In this document: positions 17,661 through 28,387 of the stretch, in pieces
How the letters are laid out: each line of letters opens with the position of its first letter
Numbering within the stretch: the stretch's first letter is position 1
Assembly (NCBI RefSeq): GCF_001969365.1
Contig: NZ_CP019312.1
Coordinates: 186,001 to 250,000 of the forward strand
Length of the DNA stretch: 64,000 nt
Reading direction: 5' to 3'
Source: Tateyamaria omphalii
GTDB lineage: Bacteria; Pseudomonadota; Alphaproteobacteria; Rhodobacterales; Rhodobacteraceae
Position numbers and translations under genes: made by a program
Notes under the pieces: model-generated
What the model was told of the DNA's origin: nothing
Seen by the model: the letters and a program-made list of their open reading frames with translations, nothing else
The model's database searches: none

Positions 17661-18161
17661 TCAGGGCAGCAGCACCTGATCAATGGCGTGGATCACGCCA
17701 TTCGATGCAAAGATGTCAGGCTGAATGACATTGGCGCCGTTCACTGTCACGCCCGAGCCGAACTTGCCCACGATGCCGTTCACGTCCAGCGTGCCGCCCT
17801 GAACCGTCGTCACGTTCTGGCGCGTGCCCAGCACGTCGCCAGCCGTGATTTGGCCGGGGACCACGTGATAGGTCAGGATGTCGATCAGCTGGGCCTGGTT
17901 TTCGGGCAAGAGCAGGCTGTCGACGGTGCCGGGGGGCAGCGCGGCAAAGGCGTCGTTTGTCGGCGCAAAGACGGTGAACGGGCCGGGACCCTTGAGCGTG
18001 TCGACCAGACCGGCGGCCTGTACCGCAGCCACGAGGGTCGAGAAATTCGGATCGCCCGCGGCGACGTCCACGATGTCGGGGTCTTGCGGCTGCGCGCAGG
18101 CGGCAAGGGTGACAAGGGCGGCGCCGCCCCCGATCAGTTTCAATGTGCTACGACGATCCAT
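17661..18161 (-). CDS. Fasciclin (FAS1) domain lipoprotein
   Basis: A 166-residue secreted protein: Arg-rich start, hydrophobic [16 protein letters not shown] ending in a lipobox cysteine, then one FAS1 domain. [15 protein letters not shown] is the H1-type motif, followed by [11 protein letters not shown] and the closing [15 protein letters not shown]1 domains mediate adhesion or matrix interactions. The start at 18161 follows GAGGACATCACC; the longer frame to 18491 has no support. Confidence 0.93.
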   Translation of the reverse strand: MDRRSTLKLIGGGAALVTLAACAQPQDPDIVDVAAGDPNFSTLVAAVQAAGLVDTLKGPGPFTVFAPTNDAFAALPPGTVDSLLLPENQAQLIDILTYHVVPGQITAGDVLGTRQNVTTVQGGTLDVNGIVGKFGSGVTVNGANVIQPDIFASNGVIHAIDQVLLP

Positions 18162-18490
18162 GGTGATGTCCTCTTGTCTTTTCAAATGCGTCCGGGGCCG
18201 GAAGCGGCCTCGTTGTGATGAAAGGGGCGGTAGGGCATCGAAAACAATGGCCTGCTGCTCCCCCGTTTCGGTGAAACGTCCAAATCGGCAGAAATGTTCC
18301 CCTGCGTATGGCGCAGACCGGCGGGAATGCGCCGGTTTGGGCTGGATGGCCCCTTTGGGCGACCGCCACAGAGGCCTGGTTGAGCCATGCCCAAACAGTT
18401 TGTGTCGAATGCGTTTCAGTCGGTGGGCGCGGTTTAACAGGTCCACAAGATACCCGCGGTACCGTGCCTGCGCGATAGAAAGGAACCTCA
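18162..18490. other. Divergent intergenic region, no gene recognised
   Basis: About 330 bases between the fasciclin gene (minus) and the lipoprotein gene (plus). It must hold both promoters. The only structure I see is a hairpin ACCGGCG / CGCCGGT at 18317-18336. Open frames crossing it look like shadows, without ribosome sites or recognisable motifs. Confidence 0.5.
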
Positions 18491-18862
18491 ATGTTCAAAG
18501 TAACCAGTACACTTGTTTTGACCCTCGCCCTGGCCGTTTCAGGCTGCGCCCAAAAGGCCGAGAATGTCACGGCCACATATGTGTCACCGCTTCAGTTCCA
18601 AAGCCTCAACTGCACGCAATTGCGGCAGGAAGCGACGCGCATCAGCCTGCGCGCGTCCGAGGTGTCCGGCGTACAGGACAAAAAGGCGAAGGGCGACGCC
18701 ACTGCCACGGCCGTGGCCCTGGTGCTGTTTTGGCCGGCCGCATTCTTCATCAAGGGCGACAAGGCAACGGCGGCAGAGCTGGGCCGACTGAAAGGTGAGA
18801 TGCAGGCGCTGGAAGCGGCCAGCACGCAAAGAGGGTGCGGTGTGAGCTTCCAACAAGGGTAA
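18491..18862 (+). CDS. Conserved small lipoprotein
   Basis: A 123-residue lipoprotein: signal [12 protein letters not shown] with lipobox Cys19, the conserved [15 protein letters not shown], then an amphipathic helix. It also has a central hydrophobic segment ([17 protein letters not shown]) and a helical tail ending in a cysteine region. I recall this YVSPL...[11 protein letters not shown] pattern as a widespread proteobacterial lipoprotein of unknown function. AAAGGAACCTCA precedes the ATG. Monocistronic. Confidence 0.82.
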   Translation: MFKVTSTLVLTLALAVSGCAQKAENVTATYVSPLQFQSLNCTQLRQEATRISLRASEVSGVQDKKAKGDATATAVALVLFWPAAFFIKGDKATAAELGRLKGEMQALEAASTQRGCGVSFQQG

Positions 18863-18868
18863 TCGGTC

Positions 18869-18906
18869 GACCAAGGCGCGGGCCGGTTTTGGACCGTGCC
18901 TTGGTC
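18869..18906. terminator. Long hairpin between convergent genes
   Basis: An outer 9-bp stem GACCAAGGC / GCCTTGGTC encloses a second partly paired stem (CGGGCC / GGACCG). It follows the lipoprotein stop by seven bases and lies downstream of lpd on the other strand. There is no long T-run, so bidirectional termination is inferred. Confidence 0.5.
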
Positions 18907-18959
18907 AGACGTGGTTTTGTCCTGCGCGCCGTGTCGTGGCGCAGTTTTGTGTGCGGTGT

Positions 18960-20348
18960 TTAGCTATGGATCGGCCCCAAGCCGCAGGCGAGGGCCGCTT
19001 CGCGGACCGCTTCGGAATAGGTGGGGTGGGCGTGGCAGGTCAGCGCGAGGTCTTCGGCTGAGGCGCCGAACTCCATCGCGACGCAAACCTCGTGGATCAG
19101 GTCGCCCGCGCTTGGCCCGATGATGTGCGCACCCAGGATACGGTCGGTTTCGGCATCGGCGAGGATCTTGACGAAGCCGTCGGCGGCAAAGTTCGCCTTG
19201 GCCCGGCCATTGCCCATGAAGCTGAATTTGCCCGCCTTGTACTTGTGGCCGTCCTTTTTCAACTGCTCCTCGGTGACGCCGACATTGGCAACCTCCGGGT
19301 GGGTGTAGATCACGCCGGGGATTACGCCGTAGTTCACGTGCCCATGTTTGCCCGCGACCTGTTCGGCAGCGGCCATGCCCTCATCCTCGGCCTTGTGGGC
19401 CAGCATCGGGCCTTCGATCACGTCGCCGATGGCGTAGATGCCGGGCACGTTGGTCTGCCAATGGGCGTCCACGGCGATCTGGCCGCGGTCGGTCATCTTG
19501 ATCCCAAGCGCATCGAGGCCGAGGCCGTCGGTGTAGGGTTTGCGCCCGGTGGCGACCAGAACGGTGTCTGCATCGACCGTATGCTCGCTGTCATCCTTGC
19601 GCAGCTTGTAGGTGACCTTGGCCTTGTTCCTGGCCACGTCCACGGATTGAACGGCGGCGCCCATGGTGAAGCTGAGGCCCTGTTTGGTCATGATCTTCTG
19701 GAACTGGCGCTGCACTTCGGCGTCCATGCCCGGCGTCACGGCGTCGAGGAATTCGATCACCTGCACCTCTGATCCCAGACGGCTGTAGACCGACCCCAGC
19801 TCAAGCCCGATGACGCCTGCGCCGATCACCACCATTTTCTTGGGGATCTTGCCCAGCTCCAACGCGCCGGTGGAGGAGACGACGATTTTTTCGTCAATCT
19901 CGACACCCGGCAGGGTGGCCACGTCAGAGCCGGAGGCGATGATGATGTTCCCCGCCTCGTGCACCTCGTCCCCGACCTTGACCTTGCCCGCTTCGGGGAT
20001 GCTGCCCCAGCCCTTGAGCCAGTCGATCTTGTTCTTCTTGAACAGAAACTCGACGCCCTTGGTGTTCTGGCCAATCGTGTCGGTCTTGTATTCCAGCATC
20101 TGTTTCCAGTCGACCGAGGGGCTTTTGCCCTTGAGGCCCATGGCGGCGAAGTTGTGTTCGGCCTCGTGCAGCATGTGGCTGGCGTGCAAGAGCGCCTTGG
20201 AGGGGATGCAGCCCACGTTCAGGCAGGTGCCGCCCAGGGTCTCGCGCCCTTCGACGCAGGCTGTTTTGAGCCCCAGTTGCGCGCAGCGGATCGCGCAGAC
20301 ATAGCCGCCGGGGCCGGAGCCGATGATGATTACGTCGTAAGAAGCCAT
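18960..20348 (-). CDS. lpdA: Dihydrolipoyl dehydrogenase (E3)
   Basis: A 462-residue FAD enzyme that reoxidises lipoyl groups of 2-oxoacid dehydrogenase complexes with NAD. Features: N-terminal [17 protein letters not shown], redox disulfide [19 protein letters not shown]-binding [13 protein letters not shown], second FAD block [22 protein letters not shown], and the C-terminal catalytic [14 protein letters not shown]. Its position at the end of the suc gene train indicates service as E3 for the 2-oxoglutarate dehydrogenase encoded upstream. A REP-like element separates it from the MAPEG gene. Confidence 0.98.
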   Translation of the reverse strand: MASYDVIIIGSGPGGYVCAIRCAQLGLKTACVEGRETLGGTCLNVGCIPSKALLHASHMLHEAEHNFAAMGLKGKSPSVDWKQMLEYKTDTIGQNTKGVEFLFKKNKIDWLKGWGSIPEAGKVKVGDEVHEAGNIIIASGSDVATLPGVEIDEKIVVSSTGALELGKIPKKMVVIGAGVIGLELGSVYSRLGSEVQVIEFLDAVTPGMDAEVQRQFQKIMTKQGLSFTMGAAVQSVDVARNKAKVTYKLRKDDSEHTVDADTVLVATGRKPYTDGLGLDALGIKMTDRGQIAVDAHWQTNVPGIYAIGDVIEGPMLAHKAEDEGMAAAEQVAGKHGHVNYGVIPGVIYTHPEVANVGVTEEQLKKDGHKYKAGKFSFMGNGRAKANFAADGFVKILADAETDRILGAHIIGPSAGDLIHEVCVAMEFGASAEDLALTCHAHPTYSEAVREAALACGLGPIHS

Positions 20349-20377
20349 GGTCTTGGTCCTTTTGTTTTGCGGTCGGA

Positions 20378-20421
20378 CCGGGGCGCTGCCCCGGACCCCG
20401 TGGTATTTTGGGTCAGAAGAA
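20378..20421. repeat. REP-like GC-hairpin element, copy 2
   Basis: Hairpin GGGGCGCTGCCCC, then GGACCCC and GTGGTATTTTGGGTCAGAAG, matching the layout and much of the sequence of the element at 4486-4540. It lies between lpd and the MAPEG gene on the same strand, so it could partially insulate lpd from upstream transcription. Confidence 0.7.
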
Positions 20422-20423
20422 GA

Positions 20424-20834
20424 TCAGATGAGCGTTGCGATGAGCATGAGAGGGGCGGCGAGAAAGCCCACCATCCAGATCAGCGACCGCCACGGGGTCA
20501 GGCCGAAATAGTAGGCGGGGATGTAAAGCGTGCGGGCGATCAGGTAGGTCCAGGCGCAGGTGGCAGTGAAGGCCGTGTTTGCGTTTGCGAGCGACACCAC
20601 GGTGACCGCGATCGTGAAGAGCGCGAGGCTTTCGAAGTGGTTTTCCCAGGCGCGGATCAGGCGGGCGGTCTTGTCGGACACCTGGTCCTGGATGCTGCCG
20701 CCGAGGCGTGTGCGGTCGCGCGGCGAGAGCGTCTTGCCCGGTGACAGTTCGATGTTCGTGGGCACGGCCATCAGGCAGAACTGGATCACTTGCAGCAGCG
20801 CGGCGAGGGCGAGGGCGGTGAGTTCGGGTGTCAT
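20424..20834 (-). CDS. MAPEG family membrane protein, paralogue B
   Basis: A 136-residue integral membrane protein with four helices. It is recognised by the MAPEG pattern: RAWENHFESLALFTIAV and YLIARTLYIPAYYFGLTPWRS. MAPEG proteins include glutathione-dependent and eicosanoid-pathway enzymes in animals; bacterial roles are largely unknown. Its ATG overlaps the upstream 181-residue gene by four bases. It is clearly related to the 142-residue protein at 21373-21801. Confidence 0.9.
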   Translation of the reverse strand: MTPELTALALAALLQVIQFCLMAVPTNIELSPGKTLSPRDRTRLGGSIQDQVSDKTARLIRAWENHFESLALFTIAVTVVSLANANTAFTATCAWTYLIARTLYIPAYYFGLTPWRSLIWMVGFLAAPLMLIATLI

Positions 20835-21376
20835 GCGGCTTGCACCGCCTGTGCGATCAGGTTGGCCCGGTGGTCATAGCTGCCGATGCGGGCCGACGGG
20901 TGCGGCGCGGTGACGTGGTCGATGCCGAAATGGCGCAGCACCCGCGCGCTGTCGGTGCCGAGGGCGACAGGGCGGCGGCCCAGCAATTCGTGCCTGCCGA
21001 TGGCGTCAAAGCTGGCGCGCGCATGGGCGGGCGGGATCGTGCTGGACCGTTTTGGGGTCAGAAGGTGAAAGATCGGGGTGATGTAAATATCGGCCCGCGT
21101 GAGGTTCAGGAGTTTGAGAACCCGGTCAATGACCTTGTTGTAGGGGATGTTTGGCAGATAGCCGATGCGCTTGAGTTGGTTATGGTGCGCGCGGGCCGAG
21201 GGCGCGTCGAGCCAGTCCTTTGACATCAGAAGCGGGCCTGTGAGGTTGCCCGAGGTCATCTGGATGGGCGAGACATAGTCGCCATCGAACCCTGCCTCGG
21301 CCAGCGTTGGATAGCCCGGCAGGCGGAAGGCACGCCGTGCTGCGATGGCGCGGTGGTATGCCTGTGTCAATGTCAT
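20831..21376 (-). CDS. Unrecognised protein, possible uracil-DNA-glycosylase-like fold
   Basis: A 181-residue cytoplasmic protein between two MAPEG paralogues, with 4-bp overlaps on both sides. I do not firmly recognise it. The order of blocks (ADIYITPIFHLLTP, RRPVALGTDSARVLRHFGI, then TAPHPSARIG near the C-terminus) resembles the UDG superfamily pattern of a strand with NxxxxxP, a PxxxxALGxxA strand, and a terminal HPS loop. The first catalytic motif (GxDP-type) is not evident; a DGDYVSPIQM segment occupies that place. This is a weak structural guess, not an assignment. The frame is open to 21901 through MAPEG A, but ATG 21376 fits the overlap. Confidence 0.6.
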   Translation of the reverse strand: MTLTQAYHRAIAARRAFRLPGYPTLAEAGFDGDYVSPIQMTSGNLTGPLLMSKDWLDAPSARAHHNQLKRIGYLPNIPYNKVIDRVLKLLNLTRADIYITPIFHLLTPKRSSTIPPAHARASFDAIGRHELLGRRPVALGTDSARVLRHFGIDHVTAPHPSARIGSYDHRANLIAQAVQAA

Positions 21377-21801
21377 TCGGTGGCAGGTTGCAGCAATACG
21401 GGGTCGGGCGGCGTGCCGAACATGCCCAGCACCATGATGACGAGGCCGACCATGGAAGCGATCCATGCGCACGAGCGCACGAGCGGAATGCCGGAGGCGT
21501 AGGCGGGGACGTAGGCGACGCGGGCCCAGAACCAGAGGGCGGCCCCAAGTGCTGTGGTTTCTGTGTTGAGGTTGGTGACGGTGAGCGCCAATGCGACGGC
21601 GGCGAAGGCGGGAAAGTAGGTGACGTAGTTCCAGAGGGCGCGTTCGATACGACCGGCAACGGCGTTCTGATCGCGCTTTTCGTCCTGCGGGCCGAGGGCC
21701 CAGCCGATGCCTTTGGACAGGTCCGACAGGGTCGCCTGGATCAGGACATGGGCGATCAGGAGGAGGGTGGCGTAGGTGAGGTAGGTGAGTTCGGGTGTCA
21801 T
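21373..21801 (-). CDS. MAPEG family membrane protein, paralogue A
   Basis: A 142-residue four-helix membrane protein. RIERALWNYVTYFPAFAAVAL and FWARVAYVPAYASGIPLVRS are the family blocks, parallel to those of the paralogue at 20424. It overlaps the VOC gene upstream and the unrecognised gene downstream by four bases each. Activity unknown; glutathione- or thiol-linked membrane chemistry is the family theme. Confidence 0.9.
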   Translation of the reverse strand: MTPELTYLTYATLLLIAHVLIQATLSDLSKGIGWALGPQDEKRDQNAVAGRIERALWNYVTYFPAFAAVALALTVTNLNTETTALGAALWFWARVAYVPAYASGIPLVRSCAWIASMVGLVIMVLGMFGTPPDPVLLQPATE

Positions 21802-22157
21802 TGTGCTGCTCCCATGATCTTGAGCACGTTTCCATCTGGGTCTTCCAGTTCGAGACTGCCAGAACCGTCTGCGTTTTCATAAATCTTGGCAGTTTCGGCA
21901 ACGTGTCTCACGCGTTCGAGCGTGGCCTCAAGATCGGGAGCGGAGAGGTGAAAGTCCAGTGACCCTCCCAGCGACCTGTTGCCACCTCCGGCACCGGGAA
22001 CGTAGAGGGCCAAACCGGGCGCGGGTTGGGAAAACTGCGCCCAGCCGAACTCTTGTGCTACGAAGTCCACATTGCATCCAAGCACCGCTTCATAGAAGGC
22101 AACCGACCTTTTCAGATCGGACACCGGTATCTTCAGAAGTGCGAGATGCAGGGACAT
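21798..22157 (-). CDS. VOC (glyoxalase/dioxygenase-type) family protein
   Basis: A 119-residue single VOC domain: IPVSDLKRSVAFYEAVLG at the N-terminus and GSLELEDPDGNVLKIMG at the C-terminus, with ALYVPGAGGGNRSLGG between. Members are metal-dependent isomerases, dioxygenases or resistance proteins; which applies here is unknown. It starts four bases after sucB ends and overlaps MAPEG A by four bases, so it is co-translated within the suc train. Confidence 0.9.
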   Translation of the reverse strand: MSLHLALLKIPVSDLKRSVAFYEAVLGCNVDFVAQEFGWAQFSQPAPGLALYVPGAGGGNRSLGGSLDFHLSAPDLEATLERVRHVAETAKIYENADGSGSLELEDPDGNVLKIMGAAQ

Positions 22158-22161
22158 TGGG

Positions 22162-23697
<1,536 letters not shown>

Positions 23698-23701
23698 ATT
23701 C

Positions 23702-26658
23702 TTATCCTTCGATGGTCAGCGCTTCGTTTACGAGGGCTGCTTGTTGGGCTTTGTGCTGGCTGGCCAGACCCGTGGCAGGGCTGGCGGAGGTGGCGCGGCC
23801 GACATACATGGGGCGCTGATGTTTGGCCTTGATCCGGGTCAGGACCCATTCGATGTTGGGCTCGATGAACGTCCAGGCGCCCTGGTTCTTGGGCTCTTCC
23901 TGGCACCAGACCATTTCGGCGCCTTTGAACCGCTCCAGTTCCTTGACCAGAGAGATCGCCGGGAACGGATAGAACTGTTCGATCCGCATGATGTAGACGT
24001 CGTCGATGCCGCGGGCGTCCCGTTCTTCGAGCAGGTCGTAGTAGACCTTGCCCGAACACATGACGACGCGCTTGATCTTGTCATCCTTGGCCAGCTTGGT
24101 GTCCGAAATGCCCTGTTCGGCGTCGTCCCACAACACGCGGTGGAAGGAGGAGCCGGTCGTGAACTCCTCGGCCTTGGACACGGCCAGCTTGTGCCGCAGG
24201 AGCGATTTGGGCGTCATCAGGATCAGCGGCTTGCGGAAGTCGCGGTGGATCTGGCGGCGCAGGATGTGGAAGTAGTTGGCAGGCGTCGTGCAGTTGGCGA
24301 CGATCCAGTTGTCCTGGCCGCACATCTGCAGGAAGCGTTCCAGCCGGGCAGAAGAGTGTTCGGGCCCTTGTCCTTCGAATCCGTGGGGCAGCAGGACCGT
24401 CAGGCCGGACATCCGAAGCCACTTCGATTCACCTGAACTGATGAACTGGTCGAACATGATCTGCGCGCCGTTGGCGAAGTCGCCGAACTGTGCCTCCCAC
24501 AGTGTCAGGGCGTTGGGTTCGGCCATCGAGTAGCCATACTCGAACCCCAGCACCGCGTATTCCGACAGCATCGAGTCGATCACTTCGTAATGCGCCTGAC
24601 CGGCGCGGATGTTGTTGAGGGGGTAGAACCGTTCCTCGGTCTCCTGGTTCACGAAGCCCGAATGCCGCTGGCTGAACGTGCCGCGGGTACTGTCCTGACC
24701 AGACAATCGCACCGGGAACCCTTCGGTCAGAAGCGAGCCAAAGGCGATGGCCTCGCCCGTGGCCCAGTCGAACCCTTCGCCGCTGTCGAACATCTTTTTC
24801 TTGGCGTCGATCAGGCGGCCCACGGTCTTGTGCATCGGGAATCCGTCGGGCGAAAAGGTCAGCGCCTTGCCCACATCGGCCAGCGTTTCGGGCGCGATGG
24901 CCGTCTTGCCGCGTTGGTAATCGTCCTTGTTCTTGTCGAGATGGGACCACTTGCCGTCCAGCCAATCGGCCTTGTTCGGTTTGTAGTCCTTGCCCGCTTC
25001 GAACTCGTCATTCATGCGCGCCTGGAAGGCGGCTTTCATGTCCTCGATCTCTCCTTCCGGGATCAGGCCGTCCTTGACCAGCCGCTCTGTATAGAGCGTG
25101 AGGGTCGTTTTGTGTTTCTTGATCTTCTTGTACATCACCGGGTTGGTGAACATGGGCTCGTCGCCCTCGTTATGTCCGAACCGGCGGTAGCAGAAGATGT
25201 CGATGACCACGTCCTTGTGGAACTTCTGCCGGAACTCGGTCGCGACCTTGGCCGCGTGGACGACGGCCTCGGGGTCGTCGCCGTTCACGTGGAAAATCGG
25301 CGCCTCGACCACCAGCGCGTTGTCGGTGGGGTAGGGGGAGGAGCGCGAGAAGTGGGGGGCCGTGGTGAAGCCGATCTGGTTGTTGACCACGATGTGCATG
25401 GTGCCCCCCGTGCGGTGCCCGCGCAGGCCCGACAGCGCAAAGCATTCGGCCACGACACCCTGACCGGCAAAGGCCGCGTCGCCGTGCAGCAGGATCGGCA
25501 TCACCGTCGTGCGTTCGCGGTCGTTGTTCTGGTCCTGCTTGGCGCGCGCCTTGCCCAGCACCACGGGGTTCACCGCCTCGAGGTGCGAGGGGTTCGCGGT
25601 CAGGGACAGGTGCACTTCGTTGCCATCAAACTCGCGGTCCGAGGACGCGCCGAGGTGGTATTTCACGTCGCCGGACCCATCGACCTCTTCGGGTTTGAAG
25701 CTGCCGCCCTGGAATTCGTTGAAGATCGCCTTGTAGGGTTTCGCCATCACGTTGGCGAGGACCGACAGGCGCCCCCGGTGGGGCATCCCGATCACGATGT
25801 CCTTGACCCCCAGCGCGCCGCCGCGCTTGATGATCTGCTCCATCGCGGGGATCAGGCTTTCGCCGCCATCAAGGCCAAAGCGCTTGGTGCCCATGTATTT
25901 GACGTGCAGGAATTTCTCGAACCCCTCGGCCTCGACCATCTTGTTCAGGATCGCCTTGCGCCCCTCGCGGGTGAACTGGATTTCCTTGCCGAACCCTTCG
26001 ATCCGTTCCTTGAGCCAGCTGGCCTCTTCGGGGTTGGAGATGTGCATGTATTGCAGGGCAAAGGTGCCGCAATAGGTGCGCTTCACGATGGCCACGATCT
26101 CGCGCATGGACGCCACTTGCAGGCCGAGCACGTTGTCGATGAAGATCGGGCGGTCCATGTCGGCCTCGGTGAAACCGTAGGATTTTGGATCAAGTTCGGG
26201 GTGCGGGGTCTGGTCGCGCATGCCCAGCGGATCGAGGTCTGCCACAAGGTGACCCCGGATGCGGTAGGCCCGGATCAGCATGAGCGCGCGGATGCTGTCG
26301 AGCACGGCGCGCTTGATCTGGTCGTCGGAGACCTCAACGCCTTTCTCGGCGGCCTTGGCCTTGATCTTGTCCCCGGCCCCTTTGACCTCTGCCGGGGCGG
26401 CCCATTCGCCCGTGAGGGCCTGGGTCAGGTCATCGCCGGGTTGCGGCGGCCAATCGGCGCGCGCCCAGGACGGCCCCTCCGCCTCGCGTTTGACGGAGAC
26501 CTCATCATCCCCATCGCCTTGAAAAAAGCCTGCCAACTTTCGTCGACTGCGCCGGGGTCATTGGCATAGCGGGCGTACATCTGTTCGAGGTATTCCGCAT
26601 TGTGTCCCTGCATGAAGGACGAGGCATGGAACTGGTCGTTGGGGGACTGGTCGGTCAT
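23702..26658 (-). CDS. sucA: 2-oxoglutarate dehydrogenase E1, frameshifted near the 5' end
   Basis: Thiamine-diphosphate E1 that decarboxylates 2-oxoglutarate and succinylates SucB. The first 45-50 codons (from ATG 26658, GGAG upstream; [21 protein letters not shown]) are in one frame. The remaining about 940 codons, with [24 protein letters not shown] and [16 protein letters not shown], are in the -1 frame. Frame 0 runs on only to 26425. Inserting one G at the GGGG at 26509-26512 restores a normal 985-residue protein (..FFKAMGDDEV..). A slippery T_TTT_TTC lies at 26521-26527. Since every catalytic block is intact, a sequencing error or recoding is more likely than decay. The restored N-terminal segment is the E2-contact domain. 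Confidence 0.93.
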
Positions 26659-26713
26659 TGCAATCACTCCGGTGAGGTGTTGGGGGGCGCGGACGGGCGA
26701 AGGTCAGATGGCA

Positions 26714-27430
26714 TCAGGCGGCTCCAATTGTGCTGGAGTTCTGTCCGATCAGGCCCGCGTCGGCCGGATCGGTGGAATAGTCGAATTGCTCGAATGCGCC
26801 GCGCTCGAGGTCGAGAAACTTGCGCGTTCGACGGGTGTCGAAGAAGTCGGCGACGGGACGGCCCGCGAGCCGGTCATTGCCTGGTTTCAGATGCGAGAGG
26901 TCCGAGCATAGCTCTGGCACCCCGATACGGCCGAGGGCCGTTTCGACGCCGGTCCTGAAATCCTCGAACCGAATGGCGAAGTCCAGGCACCAGGCGCCGT
27001 TGACCTTGAACATCGCTTCCTGCGTGCGCACCGGAAAGTCATCCAGAAAAGCGTCGAAGCCCTGCAATAGGGCGTCGAAACCCTGCTCGCTTTCCTTGGT
27101 GACGCGAAGGCGGAACAGAAACTGCGACACGATGCGCGCGAACGGGTTCCGCACGACCGAGAATTTGAAGTAGCTGCGCCAAAGGTCGGTGGGGACCTTG
27201 TCGCAAATCTCTTGCCCGGTTTGGTGATGATACCATTTCGGCGGCACCGGTTCGTCGCCCAGGCGCCCGCGAAAGCCGACGATACCGGCATTGGTTTCTA
27301 TCGGGGGTGTCTTGTTCTTTACGACCTGCCCGGGCGGGACGCACAAATGCTGCAGCAGCCGTTCAACCGACGTGCCACCGGATTTCGGTGACTTGATGAA
27401 GATGAACTTATGGCTGTGACTGATAAGCAT
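26714..27430 (-). CDS. Sulfotransferase family protein
   Basis: A 238-residue PAPS-type sulfotransferase. The 5'-phosphosulfate loop FIKSPKSGGTSVERLL lies at residues about 11-26 and the 3'-phosphate motif FSVVRNPFARIVSQF near 90-105, as in the Sulfotransfer_2 family, which sulfates carbohydrates. No signal peptide, so it probably acts in the cytoplasm on a glycan precursor. It lies between sucD (53 bases) and sucA (55 bases) on the same strand, an unrelated gene within the TCA train. The glycan substrate is unknown, but a GT25 gene lies just upstream of sucD. Confidence 0.88.
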   Translation of the reverse strand: MLISHSHKFIFIKSPKSGGTSVERLLQHLCVPPGQVVKNKTPPIETNAGIVGFRGRLGDEPVPPKWYHHQTGQEICDKVPTDLWRSYFKFSVVRNPFARIVSQFLFRLRVTKESEQGFDALLQGFDAFLDDFPVRTQEAMFKVNGAWCLDFAIRFEDFRTGVETALGRIGVPELCSDLSHLKPGNDRLAGRPVADFFDTRRTRKFLDLERGAFEQFDYSTDPADAGLIGQNSSTIGAA

Positions 27431-27483
27431 GATGTCGCAGGGGGATGATGGTCGCGCTGGCCGAAGCCAGCGCGGCGACCCTT

Positions 27484-28368
27484 TTACCCCTTGATCGCCT
27501 CCATCACGGCCTCGCCCAGCGTCGCGGGGCTGTCGGCCACCACGATGCCTGCGGCGCGCATGGCTTCGATCTTGTCCTCGGCGCCGCCCTTGCCGCCAGC
27601 GACAATGGCGCCCGCGTGGCCCATGCGGCGGCCCGGAGGGGCGGTGCGGCCTGCGATGAAACCGGCGGTGGGCTTCCAGCGGCCCGCCTTCTTCTCATCC
27701 GCCAGGAACTGCGCGGCGTCTTCTTCGGCAGAGCCGCCGATTTCTCCGATCATGATGATGCTTGTCGTTTCGTCATCCGCCAGAAACATTTCCAGCACGT
27801 CGATGTGTTCGGTGCCTTTGATCGGGTCGCCGCCGATGCCCACGGCGCTTGATTGGCCAATGCCAAGATCGGTGGTCTGCTTGACCGCTTCATAGGTCAG
27901 CGTGCCGGAACGGGACACGACACCGCAGGACCCGCGCTTGTGGATGTGGCCGGGCATGATGCCGATCTTGCACGCATCAGGCGTGATGACACCGGGGCAG
28001 TTCGGACCGATCAAGCGCGAGGACGAGCTTTCCAGCGCGCGCTGCACCTTCATCATGTCGAGCACCGGGATGCCTTCGGTGATGCAGACGATCAGGGGCA
28101 TTTCGGCGTCGATGGCCTCAAGGATCGAATCCGCGGCAAAGGGCGGCGGCACGTAGATCACGCTGGCGTTGGCTTCGGTCACGTCCATGGCTTCGTGCAC
28201 CGAGTTGAAGACGGGCAGGTCCAGATGCGTCATCCCGCCTTTGCCCGGGGTCACGCCGCCCACCATCTTGGTTCCATAGGCGATGGCCTGTTCGGTATGG
28301 AACGTGCCTTGCGAGCCGGTGAGGCCCTGGCAAATCACCTTGGTGTTTTCATCAATAAGTACGGCCAT
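27484..28368 (-). CDS. sucD: Succinyl-CoA ligase (ADP-forming), alpha subunit
   Basis: A 294-residue subunit that binds CoA and carries the phosphohistidine. Motifs: [20 protein letters not shown] (CoA-binding Rossmann loop), [23 protein letters not shown], and the active-site histidine in [10 protein letters not shown] near residue 246. ATG 28368 follows AGGAAAAGCTTC. Separated from sucC by three envelope/glycosyltransferase genes, which is unusual because sucC and sucD are normally adjacent. Confidence 0.97.
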   Translation of the reverse strand: MAVLIDENTKVICQGLTGSQGTFHTEQAIAYGTKMVGGVTPGKGGMTHLDLPVFNSVHEAMDVTEANASVIYVPPPFAADSILEAIDAEMPLIVCITEGIPVLDMMKVQRALESSSSRLIGPNCPGVITPDACKIGIMPGHIHKRGSCGVVSRSGTLTYEAVKQTTDLGIGQSSAVGIGGDPIKGTEHIDVLEMFLADDETTSIIMIGEIGGSAEEDAAQFLADEKKAGRWKPTAGFIAGRTAPPGRRMGHAGAIVAGGKGGAEDKIEAMRAAGIVVADSPATLGEAVMEAIKG

Positions 28369-28387
28369 GAAGCTTTTCCTTGGTTGG

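Noticed and set aside
18148..18576. A 142-codon minus-strand frame over the fasciclin promoter region
   Set aside because: Overlaps two better-supported genes and has no domain or ribosome site.
24590..26569. A 659-codon open frame opposite sucA, and similar ones opposite sdhA, ecm, ccr and mcl2
   Set aside because: They follow codon bias of the real genes on the other strand and show low-complexity His/Arg/Gln composition without recognisable folds.
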